Shown piece by piece: positions 55,071-64,000 of a stretch of DNA of 64,000 nucleotides. The position numbers and the translations under genes were made by a program. Below the pieces are notes generated by a model. It saw only the letters and a list, made by a program, of their open reading frames with translations, was not told the origin of the DNA and did no database searches. Origin of the DNA: Labia minor (Eukaryota; Arthropoda; Insecta; Dermaptera; Spongiphoridae); assembly GCA_963082975.1 (NCBI GenBank), contig OY720348.1:16550078-16614077 (forward strand), read 5' to 3'. Numbering within the stretch: position 1 is the stretch's first letter; every line of letters begins with the position of its first letter.

Positions 55071-55317
55071 AAAAGTACTAATATATAAAATAAGAACATT
55101 GAAATCAATTTTATTTCTAAATAAAAAATATATATAATTGTGACTTATTCTATTTTATTCACCACCGATTCTTAACTTGTGGGACGCAAGAATATTTAGA
55201 AAATATTATTGATTGATTTAAAGTAAAGGACATACACATTGAAAAACTCTTATTTTGACACTTAGATAAAAATAATTTAAAATAAGAAATTTCGAACTTT
55301 TGTTTGGCTGTGTGAAA
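53831..55317. other. AT-rich spacer, no gene seen
   Basis: Less AT-rich at 53960-54250; TA run at 55040-55068. Nothing supported. Confidence 0.45.
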
Positions 55318-55665
55318 CAATTTTTAATCATGTGAAAAACTATCAAACCTATATCTTTATTTTCTACGGTCACTTTAGAGGAAAAAAAATAAAAATGTGA
55401 TAGGTAATGACCCACTTCCGGATGAAGTATATATCTCAAAGTTGATAGAAACTACGAATTTTGAATAATGCCCGTATACCAAATTTCATGATTCTAGCTC
55501 AAACCATTTTGGCGTAATCTTATCTACATACACACACACACACACACACAGTCATTTTTCTCAACCTTAGTGAAAATGATTCATGAACCTTCAAAAAGTA
55601 TAAAAACATCAAAATCTTGACATCGAAAATTTTCGTGATCGCAATACTATCTCTGACGAGATAGT
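55318..55665 (+). mobile_element. Family A repeat, 5' truncated
   Basis: Begins at CAATTTTTAATCATGTGAAA, then AC run (55532-55550), GACATCGAAAATTTTCGTGA, and ends in the hairpin ACTATCTCtgacGAGATAGT, which is perfect. Confidence 0.9.
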
Positions 55666-55754
55666 AAAAATGTTGAACATCCTTGATCTACAATATTTCA
55701 ATAGCGTATTCAGTAGTATTAATAGTAATAATTAATTATAGGTAATATTTATAA

Positions 55755-56065
55755 TCTATATATATAAAAAAAGGTTTTTGTCTGCACATTGCTCAGAATT
55801 TAAAAATTTTTGCATATCTTCGCGTTTCATGACCTCTAGAATCCAAAAGTGACTTTAGAATTTTTCATGTCTGTCTGTCTGTCTGTCTGTCTGTCGGTCT
55901 GTCTGTCCAGAAAATTACTATTTTATAGACTCAGAATTGGCTGAACCGATTTCTTTGAAATTACATCACAATATTCTTATATACCCCTAGAGTAACATAG
56001 GCTATAAATTTTATTAATATTTAATCAATAACCGCAGAAATTAATTTTTTAAAGTTTATATAATT
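55755..56065 (+). mobile_element. Family C Helitron-like repeat, copy 2
   Basis: Starts TCTATATATATAAAAAAAGG, then GTCTGCACATTGCTCAGAAT, GTCT run (55869-55910, with one GGTC interruption), GGCTGAACCGATTTCTTTGA, and a TAACCGCAGAAATTAATTTT end shared with 6708. No 3' hairpin or CTAG found. Confidence 0.75.
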
Positions 56066-56514
56066 CTCCGTGTTGTTCATTCAAGAGCCTGGCGTGGCCC
56101 ACTGTCCCTAGCGGAATCATTTCAAACAATGAATTATCATAGCGATTCCCAATTAAAGAATTATTATAATATTTCACTTTTTATTTTAAATTCTAATATT
56201 CAAATATCAATGCATTTAAATCATTTATTCTAAAAGTTCTCATTTTAATTAATTTAATAAAATATTTATTAGATCATATTTTTATCATAAATTATTTTTT
56301 ATTTAATTGAATATTTCTTCTTTTCTATAATATATATAATATAATAATATATAAATTTTATCATTGAATAATAAAAAAAAAATATTATTTAGTATTTTAT
56401 GAAGTGAAAATATATAAAAATTAAAATATGATGATATAAAGTTATTTTAAATTTTTGACATTTTTAAATTGGGTATATTTTTTAAATTTATTAAAATGTT
56501 TTTTATTATTATTA

Positions 56515-56832
56515 TCTATATAAATAAAAAAAGGTTTTTGTCTGCACATTGCTCAGAATTTAAAATTTTTTGCAGACCTTTCATGATCTTTGGAAGCCAA
56601 AAGTGAGTTTAGAATTTTTTATATTTGTCTGTCTGACCGAAAAATTTTGACGTTAATTATATCACAGTATTCTTACATATCTCTATGAATGTTTTATGTA
56701 ATATACTGATTGAAACAAAATGGTTGAAAACCTTTTACTACTGTCAAGCAAATACTATGTACCACTCGGGGGTACAGGGGGCGGAGCCCCCGTCTAGGTG
56801 TGAAGAGCGCCGAAGGCGCTCTGAGCAGCTAG
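56515..56832 (+). mobile_element. Non-autonomous Helitron with canonical ends
   Basis: 5' TC directly after A (56514). The 3' end CTAG at 56829-56832 is followed by T. Just upstream are two hairpins: GGGGGCGGAGCCCCC (56778-56792) and GAGCGCCGAAGGCGCTC (56805-56821), the second ending 8 bases before CTAG. This is the diagnostic Helitron layout: insertion between A and T, no terminal inverted repeats, no target duplication. 318 bp, no Rep/helicase coding, so it depends on an autonomous partner. Confidence 0.9.
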
Positions 56833-57420
56833 TAACAAAATATAGAAAGGCTATCTATATCATGTTGTCCATTATCGGTCTCAATGAAATTTTAGAATTT
56901 TAATATTTATTGATAAGAGTATTAAGTTATTTATAATTTTTCCAATATAAAACCCCTAAATATGATTCAAAGAGTCGCTTATTAACAGTTTTTAATATAT
57001 ATATATGAGTTTGGATTATTTTGTAAAATCATTTTCTTTTATTTTATTTTAGATTATTAATAAATAATTCTCCGTTCCCTTCCATTTACTATTATACAGT
57101 AAGCTTTTATTAAGTCTTTTGTCTCCCCACCGGTCATTTCCCATTTGGTTTCCACAACAACCACATTTCTCCAAGTGTCCTAATCCTGAGCTACACCCAT
57201 CCAATTCCTATATTTTCTTACATCCCTTACTACATTGTCCGCCCATCGCGTATTTGGTTTTCCAACGGGACGTCTCCAACAAATTTATTTTTTGTAAGTC
57301 TTTTATCTCTCATTCTTGCCATTTATAGATAGACACATATAATATATATATATTAAAAATTAAACAATAATAATATTACTACTATTACTAATACTTCTAC
57401 TAATGTCAATAATAATAATA
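56833..57420. other. AT-rich spacer, no gene seen
   Basis: Nothing supported. Confidence 0.5.
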
Positions 57421-57781
57421 CATTGAACGCTCTATATAAGCAACTCATTTGAACCAATTTCAATAAAAACGTTTCTTATTGGGAAAAGTTACTTATAGGG
57501 AAAAATTGTATTTAAATCACAAAAATATTAATTAATTAATTAACAGAAACTAACAGAAATTCCAATAACTATTCTAATTAACAGAAATTAGCTTCAATAC
57601 TGGCCGCACATACCAATAACAGAAATTTTTACAATTTGAGGTTATGTTGTTGTGAACAGCAGTCACCTAAAATATTTTGCTTTAAAATATAAGTTGCTTA
57701 TACAGAACAGTTGAATTAAAATGAGATGCTTGTATATAGAGACTGCTCAAAAATAATGTTGCTTATATAGAACGTTCACTG
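57421..57781. mobile_element. pogo/Tigger-like MITE
   Basis: Termini CATTGAACGCTCTATATAAGC and GCTTATATAGAACGTTCACTG, with TA on each side. Inner copies of TTGCTTATA/TATAAGCAAC occur near 57440, 57690 and 57760. 361 bp, no frame. CAGTGAACG-type ends with TA duplications suggest the Tc1/mariner/pogo superfamily. Confidence 0.8.
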
Positions 57782-57783
57782 TA

Positions 57784-57818
<35 letters not shown>

Positions 57819-58079
57819 TAATATAAAATCCTATTTGGGATCTTAGTATAATTTCAATTTTTTTTTTATTCTTGGTAATATTGAACAATCAAAATTAATC
57901 TTCAAATGGATCGAAAAAGGTATACAATAAGATTTGTTCGTATTAATTTATCGAATCGTTCTACAAAAAAAAAAAAAAAAAAATAAAAAATAAAAAGGTC
58001 TATCCAATTGAAATGTGGGCTGGTGCGAGTGATGGAACATGTGTCTAGTGGTTGTCCTTAGATTAAAAAAATAAATAAA
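57782..58079. other. Simple repeats
   Basis: AAT microsatellite (about 57785-57817) and an A run near 57965-57982. Confidence 0.7.
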
Positions 58080-58520
58080 GCTCCGGCCCTCTCATCAGCT
58101 GGCTTATTTATGTTTCATGAATGCCGGAAACCCTTACGTTCCACCATCAGCGTCGCATTCATCTCTTAGTTACCCATTTCAAATGAGAATTTTTCCCAAA
58201 GTCTTGTTTAGCTCTTGAATCGCATTTTCTACGCACCGGTTACCGTTTAATATTGGATTAAATGCATTGAATGGTAACTGTTCTTTATTAACGATCTATT
58301 TCGCTATTCAAAATCGAAACAATAGCTCGTCGAAATAATGTAGCCCACTTGAGAGATGCGCGCTGCATGGATATTATCGTTCAAGTGTTTAATATTTCAT
58401 ATGCAACCGCAAACAGGCGTGCATATAGATAGGAGCAGCCAGACACATGTTCCCGTGGGTTCTGCAGGGAGGACCGATCGTCTTGCCTCCTATTAACGGC
58501 GACGTCGACCGACCGCCTCC
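58080..58520. other. Non-repetitive island of higher GC
   Basis: Not repeated in the window; balanced composition with motif-like sites (CATCAGCTGG, ATGCAACCGCAAACAGGCG, ATTAACGATC). No protein-like frame. Candidate conserved regulatory DNA, unproven. Confidence 0.3.
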
Positions 58521-58682
58521 AAAATTGGATTAACTAAATTAATAAAAGAACAAAAAAATTATAAAAATATAAAAAAAAAAACATAAACAAAAACAAAAAA
58601 ATTTTAAAAAAGTCCATTTTCGGATGAATACGATCTAAACAAGTCTTTTCTTAATTCATCAATAGACTAATAATATATATAA

Positions 58683-58743
58683 AAGTTTACACTTATCTTT
58701 TACTTTGTGTGCCGCGGTGAAAAAAAAGTTTGAGAATCACTGG
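58683..58743. mobile_element. hAT-type MITE end fragment
   Basis: AAGTTTACACTTATCTTTTA, GTGTGCCGCGGTGAAAAAA and GTTTGAGAATCACTGG: the right end only of the CAGTGATTCTCAACC family. Confidence 0.75.
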
Positions 58744-58876
58744 TATATATATATATATATTATTATTATTAATAATATAAACTATTTAAATTGAATTCAA
58801 TTAATTAAATTATTCAATTAAATTCAATAAAACAAATTAAAGAGGTGAATTTATTTGGATATCTATATATATACAC

Positions 58877-59068
58877 CAGTGGTTCTCAACCTTTTTTTTA
58901 CCGCGGCCCACAAAGAAAAAGATAAGTGTAAAAGTTTACCATATTGAAAAAAAAAAGTGGTCCCAAAAACAAAACTGAAAAAATTTAGAAAAAAAGTCGA
59001 AAATGTTTAAAAGCCTCATAATCTTGCGGCACACTAAAGTGCCGCGGCACAGTGGTTGAGAATCACTG
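58877..59068. mobile_element. hAT-type MITE, short complete copy
   Basis: Termini CAGTGGTTCTCAACC and GGTTGAGAATCACTG are nearly perfect. Flanks ATATACAC and ATATATAC match at 7 of 8. Inner GTGCCGCGGCACAGTGGTTG and GACCGCGG-like blocks match the family. 192 bp. Confidence 0.9.
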
Positions 59069-59216
59069 ATATATACATATATATATAAGAATGTTAGGGG
59101 ATTGGGTATTACTTAATCAATTTCCTTTCTGTAAAAAGAATTTTATTTACATTTTTAATATAATTTAATTACATATTTATTTACAATATTACAATTCCAA
59201 TTTATACCTTAAACTT

Positions 59217-59600
59217 ATCTTATTATACTAGCAAAAATTTTATATATATTCGTATTTTTGAAATATTAACCCGCTCTAAGGATTTTTTTGAAATTCACAG
59301 GATAGATAATTCGTATAAAGAAAGATCGATCTGTATTGGTTTCAGCCTTGGGAAAAATCATCTTTGTTACTTTTTTCTTAATAGGAATTTTAATAATAAA
59401 AAAAATAGCGCCGGGGAACGCCGGACAGAGCTTCTTTAAATACAAAATATTATAAATAAAATAAAATTAAAAATATATATTTTAATAATATTTTGTGATC
59501 AAATTACAATTACATGCATTAATACTCACGTTTAAGGGCTGTATGTTTTATGACTATTTTTTGTTAATTTATGTTTTTTTTTTTAAATTATTTGAATTAT
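59217..59600 (+). mobile_element. Family D repeat
   Basis: Starts CTTATCTTATTATACTAGC, then TTTTTGAAATATTAACCCGC, AGATCGATCTGTATTGGTTT, CTTCTTTAAATACAAAATAT and AAGGGCTGTATGTTTTATGA; the GGTGAACCAGGTACTA end is displaced (a weak CGGTGAACCA at 59683). Confidence 0.7.
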
Positions 59601-60520
59601 TTTGTCGTTGATTTATTTTAAATATACTAATCTTAATCTTAAATATTCATAGTTCATAAGGAATCATTTTTTTAAAATACCTCGGTGAACCATATTAATT
59701 GAAATTCAAATTTTTCAAGAAATAATTTCAATTTTTACATTAATAATATTATTTCAATGATTTATAAAATTAGTGAATGCTCATATCGGTGGTTACAACA
59801 CACTTCAAAAAATCCATATTTAATAAACATTTTCTGAATGTTACTACGACGTAAAAACGAAACTACGAAATACGATACGACGTTAAATATTTCTGAATTA
59901 ATTACCATAATTATTCTACATTTTTTAAAGCAGTAAGAAGCATTTTACTTTCATTTGTATGTATATTATTCTCAAATAGAAATATGATTCTTTTATATTA
60001 AAAATATAATTTTTTTTTTCACTTTATCCTGAGTTGTAGAAATTGGTTTAAGAGAAACTTTAATTACTTAGAAATATATTTGTATATATATATATAATAG
60101 TGTCTTTGATATGAATTTATTATTATCAATTACAATATACTGTAAATAAATGAAATCTGTTACAGATACAAAATTTATTTGACTATATATAACTAGTAAT
60201 TAGGTTTATAGACAAAAAAATGTCAGATTTAAGAGTGAATGTTTATATATGCACATCCGGAAACTTAAAGTTTGACCTGAACAGTGGTGGAGGACAATGA
60301 AGCAGAAACCAAAAGAGACCGTCACCTGCGGCTAGGTTATTATATTTATTAATAACTTTCCCTCTCTAATAAAAAAAAAATTACTTATTCAATTTATGAT
60401 TTATAATATTAAAAATAATAATATAATTATAATAATTAGTTTATAATATTTTCTAATAAATGAATAGATAAATAATATAATTAATATATATATATATATA
60501 TATATATATTTTGTTTCAAG
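59601..60520. other. AT-rich spacer, no gene seen
   Basis: TA run at about 60487-60509. Nothing supported. Confidence 0.5.
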
Positions 60521-60785
60521 CGCCACAGGGTGGGAAATAGCGTAGCTGGTTCACATTCTCGTGGTCCCGGGCCTGACAAGGCAATTTTCCTAGCTGGGGT
60601 CTTTGGAACCGAGTCAACCCAGCCTCCAGGATCAAAATTGTGAAGCTATTTGATAAAAAGTAGCGCCTCCGATCAAGATAATCAAGTTAAAGGCCGATAG
60701 GACGCGTTCTACTGATCATACGACATCTAATTGATATAACCGACTTGATAGGCGTTGTACTTGCGTAGGACGTACAAAAGTTAAA
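60521..60785 (+). mobile_element. tRNA-derived SINE, copy 3
   Basis: Head TAGCGTAGCTGG (A box) and CCCGGGCCTGAC (decayed B box). The body matches 39429-39700: AACCCAGCCTCCAGGATCAA, GCGCCTCCGATCAAG, CGACTTGATAGGCG, GGACGTACAAAAGT. Confidence 0.82.
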
Positions 60786-60812
60786 TGTTTTTTTATATGT
60801 ATTGTTAATAAA

Positions 60813-60875
60813 ATAGCCACAAGGTTTTTGAAAAGAGATTTCAACCTTCCCGTTGTGAGTTCGAACCCCGCTAAC
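60813..60875 (+). other. tRNA-like relic
   Basis: GTGAGTTCGAACCCCGC is a good T-loop/B box, preceded by TTCAACCTTCCCGTT and an AGCCACAAGG segment. The stems are incomplete, so it may be the head of another SINE or a tRNA pseudogene. Confidence 0.35.
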
Positions 60876-60914
60876 TTCAAAGAGTGGTTACAACAATGGA
60901 TTTTCAAATTCGGT

Positions 60915-60915
60915 T

Positions 60916-60955
<40 letters not shown>

Positions 60956-60960
60956 TATAT
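60915..60960. repeat. TA microsatellite
   Basis: TA run with one GT interruption. Confidence 0.93.
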
Positions 60961-62507
60961 AATCATGATAATATTTAAATAAATAAGTCAGAGGGGATAT
61001 AATGCCCCACTTGGGACAGGGGTGTGGCTTTGAGTTATTTTCCTGGCAGATATTTAGATTTTAGTTAAGGCCAAAATGGCCTTGTATATATATAGATATA
61101 TATGTTTATAACGATCGATCGATATTATTTTCCGCTAATTAGCCATCATTGTAGATGAACTGGAGAATTATGGTCACTTTAAAACGAGTTGCCAAGGTAT
61201 TTTACCATTCGGATTTATTAATTTGAAAATGTTTAGTAAATAATAAGAATTATCGATTAATTAGTAGAAGGGCATATTTTTTTATTCGATGATTAACATA
61301 TTTAATAACTCTATTTAGTTAACCATAATTATTAACCACGAAGGCAAATGGACGAGAAAGGCGTTTATTTCATTACCAACTAACGATCTTAAGAAAAAAA
61401 ATTCAGCGCCATCTAATTTTACAATTAGCGCGCATCTATTTATTTTAGATAACGATACTTTCTACTAATTGAACATTAATTTTCATAAAATTAGAAGAGT
61501 GTTAATGATTAAAATACTTAATAAATATGTAAAATGAGTATTGATCTAATATATACTATTATAAATAACATTTTATAAGGACAATAGAAAATAAATAATT
61601 TTCAATTAATAATAAAACATAACCTCTACCTACTTCATTAATTTTAAAAAAAAATATATTTTTCTATTGTTTTCTTATATTTATTAATTAAATTATCTAT
61701 GAACTATGAAACTTCAAGAATTATAAAAATTTTGGGTAATTATTCAGGTAAAGTAATTTTCGTGGATTTGAATAATACTTTACCAGTGGGTCCCATTTGC
61801 AATTCCAAATAAACTTTTCTTATGCAATTTTTCCCGGAATCTTTTTTAATTGATTTTTTTTTTTTTACTTTTCAATCGAAACAATTTCTTAGTTTTTGAG
61901 AGGAAAGATATTATAATTCCCCGATTCACACACTACCCATATGCGATGGTTTTTAACAGTTCTCCACGTTTCAAGTTATTCTGTTTCCAGAAAAATGGAT
62001 TTCCAGTTGACGAATGTGTGTGTGTCTGTGTGTGGCCGAAATCTTATTAACAAAATTTCGGTCAAATTTTATAAAACCGAGTATAACCAAATTTTAAATT
62101 AAGGCCTCTATTGTGCTACTAACAAACTGGCAAAATTTTCGCTTAAATACATTCATAAATAAAAAAATAATATAAATATCAAATAATAGAATTAATATCA
62201 AAAAAGTAAAGTGTGTGTGCGTACATTTTTCCAAAATTATAACAAACATAGAAAATTGTATATGAAACGATTGATAGAGAATTTTATTCTACAAATTTCA
62301 TTTCTTATATATGAAAAAATTTTTTATCAAACTTTAAAATATAATTAAAATAAATAGTTTTAAAAAGTAAAGTGTAGCAAATTTCTTAAAAAATATCAAA
62401 AATTTATAAAAAAAAAAAATAATTTAAAATAAATTATAGAGAATTAAATAACATACTTACACTTCATCTCTTATGAAAAATTTTGTCAGCATTTAAATAA
62501 CAAAAAA
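60961..62507. other. AT-rich spacer with a possible decayed HINE-like core
   Basis: At 62016-62086 a TG run is followed by TTTCGGTCAAATTTTATAAA, faintly like the microsatellite core of families A and B, but no ends are seen. The stretch 61130-61400 is less AT-rich and not repeated here. No gene supported. Confidence 0.35.
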
Positions 62508-63008
62508 TCTGGAGTGTCTCCACTCGACTATCGACGCAAATTTGCATTGAATTAATTAACATATTTTATATTTAAAATAAATTTAATTAATTATATAAAT
62601 TATAAATTAAAATTAATAAATAATATTTATTAAACCAGCGCGTGTTTGGCTCTTTGTTGATAACACCACGTCACGTGCTGGCGCGTGATTGGCAGTTAAC
62701 ATGTTAAAAAATTTCAAAAATTAATTCCGGTACTTTCATCAATTCAATCAAGCTGAAATTCTATATATAGCAGTTTTATACAATTTTTAATCAGGTGAAA
62801 AACTATCAAACATATCTTTATTTTTACCGTCAGTTTAGAGGAAAAAAAAATGAAAATGTGGTAAGTTCCGAATGAGCTACATTTATCAAAAGTCGAAACT
62901 AAGAATTTTGAATAATGCCTGTATACCAAATTTCATTAATCTAGCTCAAACCGTTTTTGCGTAATCTTGTCTAGTCAGTTTAGAGGAAAAAAAAAATGGC
63001 GAGATAGT
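62508..63008 (+). mobile_element. Family A repeat with collapsed 3' part
   Basis: 5' end TCTGGAGTGTCTCCACTCGAC, CGCGTGTTTGGCTCTTTGTT, CACGTCACGTGCTGGCGCGT. After TTGCGTAATCTTGTCTAG the element jumps to a second short copy of CAGTTTAGAGGAAAAAAAAA and then GGCGAGATAGT, so the AC run and most of the hairpin have been lost by rearrangement. Confidence 0.88.
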
Positions 63009-63743
63009 AAAAATAAATGAGACTTGGTTTTGATGAATAATCAATCTAAGGATCTAAAAATTAATTTTTTTTTCTTTTTTTTTTTTTTTGAGAGAAATTT
63101 ATTAAAATATATTTAATATTTTATAATTCAATTTTTTTAGATTTTTTTTTTGGAATATAATATTTTACAATTGGTATATTCTATTTGTGTTCCCATCCCC
63201 ATTCCCTACACACACACCCCCAAGTATAATTAAATTCGATTTGACGAGGGCGATTCTTTGGTTGGTGAGTTACTCTCCAATCCTGGAGCCATTGTTCCCC
63301 AGTTTAAGATTCCAGACTAATCTTTAACTGGTATCAGGCCCCACCTAGTATTAATGTATAATAAACTTCATAGACATAATTACAAGGCTTGTTCATGTCT
63401 CAAGCGAATGGAAATTTTGTTGATTGTTTTGTTGTTGTTGTTGCAGTAAATTAGCCAATGGGTCCGCTGTTTTTTTTTTTTTTTTTTTTTCTTCTTTTCT
63501 CTCGTCACTGACATGGCTACTCCTCTCGCTAGTCCCATCTTAAATTCATTTCTAATGGTGCTTTTTTCTATTCGAGGAAACATCGTCAAGATTTAATCAT
63601 TGTTTAGTTTTTTCTCTTTAACATTCATGACAAGATTAGAGATTATTTTTTTGTTAATATATATTCGTTCGAAATAATTTCCCCCTCCTTCTTGTTAGAA
63701 AAAGAAAAGAAATCTAAGCGAGAGCCAGCGATCGAATTAAACT

Positions 63744-63778
<35 letters not shown>

Positions 63779-64000
63779 CGTTTTTATATTTTATTTTATT
63801 ATTATTTTTTTTTTCTTCCACTTTTTCCTTAATTATATGTAGAGGAAAAAAAATCCCCTCTCCCGATCGGTGTCGAATAATTTAAGAAAACATTCTCATT
63901 TTTAATGCGCATAATAGATTAGTGATAATCGAGATGTGAACGAGAGATGCGAGCGTCAATTTAAATTGAAAAATGAAAATGAACTATTTTTTTTTTTTTT
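63009..64000. other. Spacer with long T runs
   Basis: T runs at about 63470-63490 and 63745-63778. The 63230-63470 part is less AT-rich and unique here. No gene supported. Confidence 0.45.

Overview
This is a 64 kb stretch of an AT-rich eukaryotic nuclear genome. The repeat content (an intact Copia retrotransposon, several mariner families, hAT miniature elements, a classic short Helitron, tRNA-derived SINEs, and microsatellite-bearing repeats that look Helentron-derived) suggests an invertebrate, most likely an arthropod. No host gene in the window gives a species. There is one 200-base assembly gap (23869-24068). I see no convincing host protein gene, no true tRNA or rRNA gene, no CRISPR array and nothing bacterial. 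Most open frames come from simple repeats or from transposons.

The one certain intact gene is the 1336-residue Gag-Pol of a complete Copia element at 39743-44465. It has two 276-bp LTRs that look identical by eye, a TATAT target duplication, an initiator-Met-tRNA-type primer site, a polypurine tract and every catalytic motif. It looks like a recent, possibly still active, insertion.

The rest is a mosaic of short non-autonomous elements, often nested. (i) Family A: twelve copies of a repeat with a TCTGGAGTGTCTCCACTC start, an internal AC microsatellite and a terminal hairpin ACTATCTC-nnnn-GAGATAGT, resembling HINE/DINE-type elements. (ii) Family B: three copies with a GTCC/GTCT microsatellite. 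(iii) Family C: three Helitron-like copies, one with textbook ends (56515-56832). These three share a similar core beside the microsatellite. (iv) At least six mariner-type remnants with TA duplications (3838, 20624, 26675, 47197, 49273, 51234). (v) About ten hAT-type MITEs, many with 8-bp duplications that can still be read. (vi) SINEs with tRNA-like heads. (vii) A LINE reverse-transcriptase relic near 30.1-30.5 kb. (viii) Several palindromes and tandem or segmental duplications.

A few islands are non-repetitive and richer in GC (about 7.55-7.99, 25.68-26.28, 33.36-33.54, 50.27-50.72, 53.56-53.83 and 58.08-58.52 kb). They are candidates for unrecognised exons or conserved regulatory DNA, but sequence inspection alone does not prove this. 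The window reads as an intergenic or intronic region filled by successive waves of transposons, and the nesting gives a partial order of those waves.
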